Shown one piece after another: positions 36,093 through 44,544 of a stretch of DNA of 64,000 nt. The DNA lies in the NCBI GenBank assembly GCA_023957475.1, contig JAMLHA010000006.1:62001-126000 (forward strand), written 5' to 3'. This stretch comes from Crocinitomicaceae bacterium. Its GTDB lineage: Bacteria > Bacteroidota > Bacteroidia > Flavobacteriales_D > Crocinitomicaceae. Made by a program: the position numbers and the translations under genes. Numbering within the stretch: position 1 is the first letter of the stretch; each line of letters begins with the position of its first letter. The notes under the pieces are model-generated. The model searched no databases. It saw nothing but the letters and a program-made list of their open reading frames with translations, and had not been told where the DNA came from.

Positions 36093-36111
36093 TTAGGTTA
36101 GTCTAACAAAT
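36093..36111. promoter_or_regulatory. DtxR/IdeR-type operator box
   Basis: TTAGGTTAGTCTAACAAAT closely matches the 19-bp DtxR/IdeR box known from Actinobacteria (TTAGGTTAGSCTAACCTAA), at 16 of 19 positions. It lies between the TonB receptor start (36064) and the regulator start (36145), so bound regulator could repress both directions. Confidence 0.75.
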
Positions 36112-36131
36112 ATTTTTAAGGAAATCTTTTT

Positions 36132-36139
36132 TATATTTG
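36132..36139 (+). promoter_or_regulatory. -7 promoter element of the DtxR-family gene
   Basis: TATATTTG matches TAnnTTTG. The ATG follows five bases later, so the transcript would start at or very near the start codon. Confidence 0.5.
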
Positions 36140-36144
36140 CAATT

Positions 36145-36801
36145 ATGGTATCACAAACAGAGGAAAATTATTTAAAAGCATTGTTTCATTTGACGAATGA
36201 AACAATCGGTAAGATTGATGCTGGAACCAATGAATTGGCGGCTTTCCTATCAGTAAAACCAGCTACAGTTAATGATATGCTCAAAAAACTGAAAGAAAAA
36301 GAATTGGTTAGCTACGAAAAGTATGGAAAGATTACTTTAACACAACAAGGCAAGGCTCATGCTGTAGAAGTTATAAGAAAACATAGACTTTGGGAAACCT
36401 TTTTATATGAAAAACTTGCGTTTAGTTGGGATGAAGTCCACGAAGTTGCGGAACAACTGGAACATATAAGATCAAAAAAATTAGTTGAGCAGCTAGATCG
36501 ATTTTTAAATTTTCCAGAAGTAGATCCACATGGAGATCCAATTCCAAATGCAAAGGGCCAATTAAAATTTATTCAAAGAAGCACATTGGTGCAAGTTGAA
36601 GAAGGTAAAACTTGTCAATTGGTAGCAATTAAAGATAGCAGTGCTTCATTTTTGCAATATGCGGTACAATTAGGAATAGGCTTAAGTACGCAAATTAAAG
36701 TTTTACACCGATTTGACTTTGATGGCTCCATTGAAATTGAAGTTAACAACAAGCGTTCAACTGTTAGTCAAAAGTTTGCCGAAAATGTTTATGTAAAATA
36801 A
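36145..36801 (+). CDS. DtxR/MntR-family metal-dependent regulator
   Basis: A 218-residue protein: N-terminal winged helix (TEENYLKALFHLTNE; AAFLSVKPATVNDMLKKLKEK), a metal-binding and dimerisation domain (HRLWETFLYEKLAFSWDEVHEVAEQLEH), and a C-terminal FeoA/SH3-like domain (GKTCQLVAIKDS). It represses metal uptake or export genes when Fe or Mn is bound. The operator in its own upstream region and the divergent TonB-DsbA-ATPase run are its likely targets. Confidence 0.92.
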   Translation: MVSQTEENYLKALFHLTNETIGKIDAGTNELAAFLSVKPATVNDMLKKLKEKELVSYEKYGKITLTQQGKAHAVEVIRKHRLWETFLYEKLAFSWDEVHEVAEQLEHIRSKKLVEQLDRFLNFPEVDPHGDPIPNAKGQLKFIQRSTLVQVEEGKTCQLVAIKDSSASFLQYAVQLGIGLSTQIKVLHRFDFDGSIEIEVNNKRSTVSQKFAENVYVK

Positions 36802-37887
36802 CTATCGATATTCAGGAAATAACTCTAACAAACCATTTTCAGATGCATCACACGCCCCCCTTTCGGTAATAATTTTAGTAACGTATTTGGCTGGTGTGAC
36901 ATCAAAACCATAATTACTCGCATTAGTTGTTTCCGGACAAATCAATACAGCATCCATTTCTCCAGTAGCCTTAGATTTTCCAATCATGTATTTTACCTCA
37001 TCCTGATTACGCTCTTCAATTGGTATATCAAAACCACTTTTCATGTTCATATCCAATGTTGTAGATGGCAAGGCAACATAAAAAGGAATGTTGTTATCTT
37101 TTGCAGCCAATGCTTTTAGGTACGTTCCGATTTTATTGGCAACATCGCCGTTACGCGTTGTTCGATCAGTGCCAACAATGACCATGTCCACCATACCGTG
37201 TTGCATTAAATGGCCGCCTGCATTGTCCACAATCAACGTATGAGGAACATTGTGTCGAGTTAGTTCATAGCACGTTAAATTACTTCCCTGATTACGAGGA
37301 CGCGTTTCATCAACCCATACGTGTACTTTAATTCCTTTCTCTATCGCTTGATAAATGGGAGATGTAATGGTTCCCCATTCGATACACCCCAACATACCAG
37401 CGTTGCAATGTGTCAAGATATTGACAACCTCACCTTTCTTTTTCTTAGAAATTTCCTCGATAAACGGCAAACCATGAACACCAATCATGCGACAAGTTTC
37501 TACGTCTTCTTCCACAATTTGGTTGGCCATGTTCCATGCTGTATCTAAAAAATCTGCCTCACAGTTATCCAATGCTTGTTGCATTTTATCCAATGCCCAA
37601 AACAAGTTAACAGCAGTTGGACGAGAAGCTCTTAAATCAGAAAAAGCAGTATCTAAAAAAGAACCATCCAATTGTTTTTCAATCAATTCTCTAACTGCCA
37701 AATAAATACCATAAGCTGCAGTTGCACCAATTAAAGGAGCTCCACGAACAGCCATGTCCTTTATAGCTATTTCTGCATCTTTGTACGTTGTTAACTTAAC
37801 CGTTACTAATTGATGTGGCAATAACCGTTGATCAATCACTTCTACGAATCGATCGGCTGTTGTCCAAATGGTTCTGAATTTACTCAT
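36802..37887 (-). CDS. mtnA: S-methyl-5-thioribose-1-phosphate isomerase
   Basis: A 361-residue member of the eIF-2B-like isomerase family, with AVRGAPLIGATAAYGIYLA, ILTHCNAGMLGCIEWGT (active-site Cys), WVDETRPRNQGSNLT and VGTDRTTRNGDVANKIGT (catalytic Asp). It converts methylthioribose-1-phosphate to the ribulose form in methionine salvage. The stop codon abuts the stop of the regulator gene on the other strand. No other salvage gene is nearby. Confidence 0.93.
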   Translation of the reverse strand: MSKFRTIWTTADRFVEVIDQRLLPHQLVTVKLTTYKDAEIAIKDMAVRGAPLIGATAAYGIYLAVRELIEKQLDGSFLDTAFSDLRASRPTAVNLFWALDKMQQALDNCEADFLDTAWNMANQIVEEDVETCRMIGVHGLPFIEEISKKKKGEVVNILTHCNAGMLGCIEWGTITSPIYQAIEKGIKVHVWVDETRPRNQGSNLTCYELTRHNVPHTLIVDNAGGHLMQHGMVDMVIVGTDRTTRNGDVANKIGTYLKALAAKDNNIPFYVALPSTTLDMNMKSGFDIPIEERNQDEVKYMIGKSKATGEMDAVLICPETTNASNYGFDVTPAKYVTKIITERGACDASENGLLELFPEYR

Positions 37888-37898
37888 TGCAAAAAATT

Positions 37899-40334
37899 TT
37901 AATCTAATTTGGCCTTATCTTTTGTTAGCGCGATTTCCAATACCTCTTTCATGCGAGAGACATAGTGAAACGTTAATCCTTTTAAATATTCTGGCTCAAT
38001 TTCTTCAATATCTTGTCGGTTTTTTTCGCACAAAATAATTTCCTTAATTCGTGCACGCTTTGCAGCAAGTATTTTTTCTTTTATTCCTCCTACAGGCAAC
38101 ACTTCTCCACGCAATGTAATTTCACCTGTCATCGCTACGTTTTTCTTCACTTTTCGCTGTGTAAATGACGATGCAAGAGAGGTTAACATCGTAATACCAG
38201 CACTTGGTCCATCTTTTGGTGTTGCTCCTTCTGGCACGTGAATGTGAACATTTGAATTTTCAAAAACCGCTTGATCAATGTTCAACCAATGACTATGGGC
38301 TTTTAAAAACTCTAAAGCAATAACGGCTGATTCCTTCATTACATCACCTAAATTACCAGTAAGGGTTAATTTTCCTTTTCCGTTTGTAACAGAAGATTCT
38401 ATAAATAGTATATCACCACCTACACTTGTCCACGCCAAACCTGTTACAACACCAGCAATGTTGTTGTTGTCGTATTTGGTTTTTTGTCGACCTGGGCCAA
38501 GAATTGTTTTTAAATCATCGAGAGAAATTTTTGTCACAAACTCCTCTTCCATTGCTATTTGGCGTGCTCTATTGCGCACCAATTTAGCAACAACTTTTTC
38601 CAAGCCACGCACCCCTGATTCATTGGTATATTCTTCTACCAATTTCTCCAAAACGGATTTATCAATAGCGATGTCTTTTTTTGCTAATCCATGCGCTTCT
38701 ATCTGTTTTGGCAACAAATGTTGTTTTGCTATTTCAATTTTTTCTTCAATGGTATAGCCATTTACTTCAATTAATTCCATTCGATCACGAAGTGGGGCTT
38801 GAATTTCTGATAAATTATTTGCCGTAGCAATAAACATCACTTTTGATAAGTCAAATTCTGTTTCCACATAATTGTCGTAAAACGCACTATTTTGCTCAGG
38901 ATCAAGAACCTCCAACAATGCGGAAGAAGGATCGCCGTGCATACTTCTACCCAATTTATCAATTTCATCCAAAATAAACAGTGGATTGGCAGCTTCTGCT
39001 TTTTTGATGTTTTGAACAACACGTCCAGGCATCGCACCAATGTATGTTTTTCTGTGGCCTCTGATCTCAGATTCATCGTGTACACCACCAAGTGACATTC
39101 TAACATATTTTCTTCCCATTGCTTCAGCAATTGACTTCCCTAAAGATGTTTTCCCAACTCCTGGAGGTCCGTAAAAGCATAAAATTGGTGCTTTCATGTT
39201 ACCTTTTAATTTCAAAACAGCCAAATGTTCCAAAATACGTTCTTTTACCTTTTTTAAACCATAGTGATCACGCTCTAAAATCTTACTTGCACGTTTTAAA
39301 TCATGGATGTCTTTGGTATAAACACCCCAAGGCAAATCCAACAACAAGTCGAGGTAATTAAGCAAAACTGTATATTCGGCACCTTGAGGATTGGAGCGTT
39401 TTAATTTTTCTAGTTCCTTGTAAAATACTTTTTCTGTTTTTTCGTCCCATTTTTTAAACTTTGCTCTTTTCTGTAGCTCTTCCACATCCAAATCTTGCGG
39501 ATTCCCACCTAATTCATCTTGAATGGTTCGTATTTGTTGGTGTAAAAAATATTCTCGTTGCTGACGATCGATGTCCTTTTTTACTTTTGATTGAATTTCA
39601 TTGCGCATTTGCAACATTTGAACCTCTAAACTCAACTGTTCCAACACCAATAACACTCGTTTTTTTAAATCCAATTCATTCAAAATGCTTTGTTTTTTGG
39701 CAACATCTGCATTCATATTTGAACTAATGAAATTTATTAAAAAAGAGGGAGAATCAATATTTTTTAATGCAAAAGAAGCTTCTGTTGGGATATTTGGGCT
39801 TTCCTTAATGATTTGAAGTGCAGATTCTTTAATTGATTCAATCAAAAGTGTCATCTCTTTTGATTTGTAATCAACATTTTGCTCTTCCAAATAATGTACT
39901 TTTGCTTTAATAAACGGCTCACTTTGAACAGGTTCAACCAACTCAAAACGACGTTTACCTTGAATGATAACTGTTGAACTTCCATCCGGCATTTTTAGTA
40001 GGCGAATGATTTGAGCAACAACGCCAATTTTATGTAAATCATCAAACTCAGGAGACTCTTCCTCTTGGTCTTTTTGAGAAACAACACCTACTGTTTTATT
40101 GCCTTTATTCGCCGATTGAATCAACTTAATACTCTTATCTCTCCCTACGGTAATTGGGATAACAACTCCAGGAAAAAGTACATTATTGCGCAAAGGAAGA
40201 ATAGGTAACACATCCGGATACACGGCATTGTTCATCGTTTCTTCTTCATCAGCTGTTATCAATGGGATGAATTCTGCATCTGCATCAATAGCATCTGTCA
40301 AATGGATTAAAGCTTCTTTTAATTGATCGTTCAT
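37899..40334 (-). CDS. lon: ATP-dependent protease Lon
   Basis: The 811-residue protein has a LonA N-terminal substrate domain (LPILPLRNNVLFPGVVIPI), an AAA+ module with Walker A GPPGVGKTSLGKS and Walker B PLFILDEIDKLG, and the C-terminal protease with the catalytic Ser in DGPSAGITM and the catalytic Lys further on. It degrades damaged and regulatory proteins in the cytoplasm. A sigma-54-like promoter lies about 75 bases upstream. Twelve bases separate it from mtnA. Confidence 0.97.
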   Translation of the reverse strand: MNDQLKEALIHLTDAIDADAEFIPLITADEEETMNNAVYPDVLPILPLRNNVLFPGVVIPITVGRDKSIKLIQSANKGNKTVGVVSQKDQEEESPEFDDLHKIGVVAQIIRLLKMPDGSSTVIIQGKRRFELVEPVQSEPFIKAKVHYLEEQNVDYKSKEMTLLIESIKESALQIIKESPNIPTEASFALKNIDSPSFLINFISSNMNADVAKKQSILNELDLKKRVLLVLEQLSLEVQMLQMRNEIQSKVKKDIDRQQREYFLHQQIRTIQDELGGNPQDLDVEELQKRAKFKKWDEKTEKVFYKELEKLKRSNPQGAEYTVLLNYLDLLLDLPWGVYTKDIHDLKRASKILERDHYGLKKVKERILEHLAVLKLKGNMKAPILCFYGPPGVGKTSLGKSIAEAMGRKYVRMSLGGVHDESEIRGHRKTYIGAMPGRVVQNIKKAEAANPLFILDEIDKLGRSMHGDPSSALLEVLDPEQNSAFYDNYVETEFDLSKVMFIATANNLSEIQAPLRDRMELIEVNGYTIEEKIEIAKQHLLPKQIEAHGLAKKDIAIDKSVLEKLVEEYTNESGVRGLEKVVAKLVRNRARQIAMEEEFVTKISLDDLKTILGPGRQKTKYDNNNIAGVVTGLAWTSVGGDILFIESSVTNGKGKLTLTGNLGDVMKESAVIALEFLKAHSHWLNIDQAVFENSNVHIHVPEGATPKDGPSAGITMLTSLASSFTQRKVKKNVAMTGEITLRGEVLPVGGIKEKILAAKRARIKEIILCEKNRQDIEEIEPEYLKGLTFHYVSRMKEVLEIALTKDKAKLD

Positions 40335-40419
40335 ATTTTATAATTGTATATAGACAAATTGTCAGCATCTGATATTTCATTGCTGTCAAGTTGTTATTCT
40401 CGTTCTACTTCTTATAATT

Positions 40420-40436
40420 TCAATCTTTGTGCCAAG
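40420..40436 (-). promoter_or_regulatory. Sigma-54-like promoter before lon
   Basis: On the minus strand TTGGCACAAAGATTGA has GG, ten bases, then GA where GC is canonical. Position and spacing fit an RpoN promoter driving lon. An alternative vegetative promoter was not found. Confidence 0.4.
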
Positions 40437-40474
40437 CTTTTAAATCGGTAATTTTGGCGCAATTTAGTGTAAAA

Positions 40475-41557
40475 TTATGGATTGATGGTAAGAAAAACAT
40501 AAGCAACAAGATTCACTAAAAGCACAACACCATAAACATAATTACTTCTACCACCAATAAGAGAAATCATAACAGTAAAGATGGAAATAACTAAAAGAAT
40601 TATTGACAAAATATCTATCCCCAAAATTAGTGGAAAGCCATAAATATAGCTAGCAAGTGACACAGCAGGAATAGTTAACCCGATACTTGCCAAAGATGAT
40701 CCTAATGCCAAATTTAAACTCGTTTGAAGTCGGTTGTTTTTTGCTGCACTCACAGCGGCAATTCCTTCTGGAAGTAAGATTATTCCAGCAATTACAACAC
40801 CAACAAGACTCTTTGGTAATCCATAATAAAGAATCATCGATTCAAGTGGAAGTGAAAGCTCTTTTGCTAATAAGACAACTATTGTCAAACTAATCAACAA
40901 GAAAATCAAACTGATAACCAATGAAAGATTTGAAATCGAATGATGTTTTGGGTCACCTGATTCTTCATTATCCTCTGTAATAAAATATTCTCGGTGTCGT
41001 ATTGTTTGAGCCGAGATAAAAGTGATGTAAATCACTAAACAAGCAAATACTTCAAACAACATTTGAGCTTTTGTATAATAGGGTCCTGAGTGACCTTTTG
41101 TATAGGACGGTAAAATCATGGTAAAAACCACAATCGAGATCAATGCAACCAAGGCAATACGAACGGATTGAGACGAAAAGGTCTGCGTATGGTATTTTCT
41201 ACCTCCAATAAATAAACTTAAACCAACGATACCATTAAGTATCAGCATGACGGCGGCATATACGGTATCTCTAGCAAAGGAGGCGTATTCTTCTCCACCA
41301 GACATCATTAAGGAAATAATAATAGCAACTTCAATAATGGTGATTGAAACAGCCAAAATAATAGTTCCATAAGGCTCCCCAACACGATGTGCTATAATTT
41401 CAGAGTGGTGAACGGCAGACATTACACAAAAAATCAATAGTATGCCTGCAAAAATTTGCAATGCAATGTTTTCATCTAAATAACCCGAAAAATGGAGTAG
41501 AGTTGCGAGTAAAGGTATTGAAGTTGTCCACTGGTATAACTTTCTTATTTTTTTCAT
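40475..41557 (-). CDS. chaA: Calcium/proton antiporter (ChaA family)
   Basis: A 360-residue CaCA-family transporter with about eleven membrane helices. Paired acidic motifs AHRVGEPYGTIILAVSITIIE (first repeat) and ILLPEGIAAVSAAKNNRLQ (second repeat) mark the two ion-binding halves. An acidic loop (TEDNEESGDPKHH) lies between the halves. It exports Ca2+ (and in ChaA also Na+ or K+) in exchange for protons. It is monocistronic. Confidence 0.88.
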   Translation of the reverse strand: MKKIRKLYQWTTSIPLLATLLHFSGYLDENIALQIFAGILLIFCVMSAVHHSEIIAHRVGEPYGTIILAVSITIIEVAIIISLMMSGGEEYASFARDTVYAAVMLILNGIVGLSLFIGGRKYHTQTFSSQSVRIALVALISIVVFTMILPSYTKGHSGPYYTKAQMLFEVFACLVIYITFISAQTIRHREYFITEDNEESGDPKHHSISNLSLVISLIFLLISLTIVVLLAKELSLPLESMILYYGLPKSLVGVVIAGIILLPEGIAAVSAAKNNRLQTSLNLALGSSLASIGLTIPAVSLASYIYGFPLILGIDILSIILLVISIFTVMISLIGGRSNYVYGVVLLVNLVAYVFLTINP

Positions 41558-42082
41558 TTATATCAGTTTTTATTTAATTGAAAATAGAATACGTGCAACA
41601 AAAATAACCATCTTCAGTGGATTAACTTTTTATTATTTTGTTTTTTTAACATATAATTGAGAATCTATCACAACTATCCGAAATTTTTTGAGAAAAAGGG
41701 TAAAAAAATGAAATACTTAAGATTTCTTCGATGAACAAAGTAGGAAAACCTGAAAGAGTCATAAAAATAGCAATCGCTAATAAACTTTTGAGGCAAGCTT
41801 TTTCAGTAGGAAAAAATAAACGATATTATAATGAAAATTTTAGTCAAAATATTTGTTTTTAAGCACAGATCATCCCGAACGGAGTGAGGGAACTTCTAGT
41901 TGACAGTTTATCTGTCATTTTAAAACAAAAATTAATGTTTTATAAACAGTTACATTTATTCTAGAAAAGAGACTTTGTTTCTCGACTTTGTGAAAATGCT
42001 CATTGAAAACAAAGGAATACAGAAGATTATTGTCTAAAATTAGAAAACTTTCGGATGAATGTGAGAATCTATTTACTTATTT
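41558..42082. other. 525-base spacer, no gene seen
   Basis: A/T-rich intergenic DNA. The stretch CATCCCGAACGGAGTGAGGG at 41871-41890 looks like part of a dispersed Bacteroidota intergenic repeat. Nothing else is supported. Confidence 0.4.
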
Positions 42083-42090
42083 TATCTTTG
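42083..42090 (+). promoter_or_regulatory. -7 promoter element of hutU
   Basis: TATCTTTG, an exact TAnnTTTG match, lies 15 bases before the start codon. The -33 element is weak. Confidence 0.5.
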
Positions 42091-42105
42091 TAAAAATCAA
42101 AAAAA

Positions 42106-44103
42106 ATGACACAACAAGAATTTTTTAACGATATAACGCAAGGAGTTCCTTCTGAAATTCCTTCTAAAAAAGCATTAGACCATTCGGTTAGCCACGCTCC
42201 AAAGCGAAAAGACATTCTCAGTATAGAAGAAAAAAAATTGGCAATTCGCAATGCGTTGCGTTATTTTCCAAAAGATCAACACGAAGAACTGGCAAAGGAT
42301 TTTGCTGAAGAATTAACGACATACGGACGTATATACATGTTGCGTTACCGCCCAGATTATAGAATGTATGCACGCTCCATAGATGAATATCCAGGAAAAT
42401 GTCAACAAGCAAAGGCAATCATGTTGATGATTCAAAACAACTTGGATTATGCTGTTGCACAACATCCGCATGAGTTAATTACCTATGGTGGAAATGGAGC
42501 TGTATTTCAAAATTGGATACAGTATCGTTTGGCAATGAAATACTTATCAGAAATGACGGACGAACAAACGTTGGTGATGTATTCTGGGCATCCAATGGGT
42601 TTATTTCCTTCCCACAAAGATGCACCACGTGTGGTTGTAACCAATGGCATGATGATTCCAAACTACTCTAAACCAGATGATTGGGAAAAGTTTAATGCAT
42701 TAGGTGTTACGCAATACGGACAAATGACAGCCGGTTCATATATGTACATTGGTCCACAAGGAATTGTACATGGAACAACCATCACAGTGTTGAATGGATT
42801 TAGAAAAATTGGTAAATCGGCCAAAGGTGGTTTGTTTGTAACCGCAGGATTGGGAGGTATGTCTGGTGCACAACCAAAAGCAGGAAACATTGCGGGTTGT
42901 ATTTCAGTGACCGCTGAAGTAAATAGAACAGCTGCAGAAAAAAGACATTCACAAGGTTGGGTAGATGAATTGTATGACGATCTTGATGCTTTAACAAACA
43001 GAGTTCGAACAGCACAAACAAACAAAGAAACGGTTTCTTTTGCTTATGTGGGAAATGTTGTAGCTATTTGGGAGCATTTTTTAAAGGAAAATATTCAAAT
43101 TGACTTAGGTTCTGATCAAACTTCATTACACAACCCTTGGGCTGGTGGTTACTATCCTGTTGGGTTAAGCTATGAAGAGTCTAACGAAATGATGGCCAAT
43201 AATCCTTCTTTATTTAAAGAAAAGGTTCAGGAATCGTTGAGAAGACAAGTTGATGCCATCAATGGACACACTGCCAGAGGTACGTATTTCTTTGATTATG
43301 GCAACGCTTTCTTATTGGAGTCGTCTCGTGCTGGTGCCAATATCATGGCTGCAAATGGAATTGATTTTAAATACCCTTCTTATGTGCAAGACATCATGGG
43401 GCCTATGTGTTTTGACTTTGGTTTTGGTCCATTTAGATGGGTTTGCGCTTCGGGGAAACCAGAAGATTTGCAACAAACGGATGAATTGGCAAAACAAGTA
43501 CTCCTTAATTTAATGAAAGAAGCTCCGGCAGAAATTCAACAACAAATGAAAGACAACATCCAATGGATAGAAGGTGCACAAGCAAACAAGTTGGTTGTTG
43601 GCTCACAAGCACGCATTCTTTATGCAGATGCTATTGGAAGAATTGAAATTGCAAAAGCGTTTAACGATGCCATTGCACAAGGTAAGATTGGCCCGGTTGT
43701 ATTGGGAAGAGACCATCACGATGTATCTGGAACAGACTCACCATTTAGAGAAACTTCTAACATATATGATGGTTCACGTTACACAGCAGATATGGCGATT
43801 CACAACGTGATTGGCGATTCATTTAGAGGTGCAACTTGGGTTTCTATTCACAACGGCGGTGGTGTTGGTTGGGGCGAAGTCATCAATGGTGGTTTTGGTA
43901 TGTTGTTGGACGGAACAGCTGATGCTGAAAGAAGATTAAAATCTATGTTGCATTGGGACGTAAACAACGGTATTTCAAGAAGAAGTTGGGCACGCAATGA
44001 AGGTGCTGTTTTTGCCATTAAACGCGCTATGGAAATGGAGCCTAATTTAAAAGTTACCATCCCAGAAATGGTCGATGATGCAATTATTGATACCATTTTT
44101 TAA
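42106..44103 (+). CDS. hutU: Urocanate hydratase
   Basis: A 665-residue protein of the longer urocanase form seen in Bacteroidota. Motifs are GGNGAVFQNWIQYRL, MYSGHPMGLFPSH, TAGLGGMSGAQPKAGN (NAD+ binding), DFGFGPFRWVCASGKPEDL and GDSFRGATWVSIHNGGGVGWGE. With a tightly bound NAD+ it hydrates urocanate to imidazolonepropionate in histidine degradation. No other hut gene is in the window. A terminator follows the stop. Confidence 0.96.
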   Translation: MTQQEFFNDITQGVPSEIPSKKALDHSVSHAPKRKDILSIEEKKLAIRNALRYFPKDQHEELAKDFAEELTTYGRIYMLRYRPDYRMYARSIDEYPGKCQQAKAIMLMIQNNLDYAVAQHPHELITYGGNGAVFQNWIQYRLAMKYLSEMTDEQTLVMYSGHPMGLFPSHKDAPRVVVTNGMMIPNYSKPDDWEKFNALGVTQYGQMTAGSYMYIGPQGIVHGTTITVLNGFRKIGKSAKGGLFVTAGLGGMSGAQPKAGNIAGCISVTAEVNRTAAEKRHSQGWVDELYDDLDALTNRVRTAQTNKETVSFAYVGNVVAIWEHFLKENIQIDLGSDQTSLHNPWAGGYYPVGLSYEESNEMMANNPSLFKEKVQESLRRQVDAINGHTARGTYFFDYGNAFLLESSRAGANIMAANGIDFKYPSYVQDIMGPMCFDFGFGPFRWVCASGKPEDLQQTDELAKQVLLNLMKEAPAEIQQQMKDNIQWIEGAQANKLVVGSQARILYADAIGRIEIAKAFNDAIAQGKIGPVVLGRDHHDVSGTDSPFRETSNIYDGSRYTADMAIHNVIGDSFRGATWVSIHNGGGVGWGEVINGGFGMLLDGTADAERRLKSMLHWDVNNGISRRSWARNEGAVFAIKRAMEMEPNLKVTIPEMVDDAIIDTIF

Positions 44104-44146
44104 TCGGGGAAGACATATTTCACTTAGTAGAGATGAAAAATTAAAC

Positions 44147-44176
44147 AAAAAAGGGAAGTTTTCACTTCCCTTTTTT
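44147..44176. terminator. Terminator after hutU
   Basis: AAAAAAGGGAAGT pairs with ACTTCCCTTTTTT; the T-run serves the rightward gene and the complementary A-run allows function in both directions. Confidence 0.88.
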
Positions 44177-44266
44177 ATGTGGAGAAGAGCGGACAAAACT
44201 CGAACCGCAAAACAGTCAAAAGGAAGAGTTTATAAATAATAATCATTGATTCAGTTCTATAAATTT

Positions 44267-44303
44267 AATTACCCTTTTGAGAATTATCTCAAAAGGGTAA
44301 TTT
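44267..44303. terminator. Perfect hairpin, probable terminator
   Basis: AATTACCCTTTTGAGA faces its exact complement TCTCAAAAGGGTAATT across a five-base loop. It lies 30 bases after the 3' end of the leftward XRE remnant and was probably its terminator. Confidence 0.65.
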
Positions 44304-44332
44304 GTTTTGACAATAGAAATTTGAAAATAATG

Positions 44333-44508
44333 TTAAACCGATAATAATTCGGTTAAAGGAACATGTAAAGCATTGGAAAGTTTTAATAAATTCTTAATTG
44401 TAATATTTACTTCTCCTTTCTCCAATCTCCGTATATATTTTTCGCCCGTGTTCATTTCAAAAGCCAATTAATATTTTTTGATTTTAAGGCATTTCTACCA
44501 GTTTTCAT
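44333..44508 (-). pseudogene. Decayed XRE-family helix-turn-helix gene
   Basis: On the minus strand the sequence FEMNTGEKYIRRLEKGEVNI runs on through NLLKLSNALHVPLTELLSV to a stop, a typical C-terminal half of a small XRE repressor. The upstream part (ATG at 44508, MKTGRNALKSKNINWL) is in another frame and stops at once. A frameshift near 44465 and loss of the first helices make it non-functional. Confidence 0.75.
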
Positions 44509-44544
44509 CTTTTAAACTATGAAACATATATACAATCTCTATCT

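Noticed and set aside
44186..44215. A functional tRNA gene after hutU
   Set aside because: Only a T-arm-like piece is visible; no acceptor stem, D arm or anticodon arm can be found.
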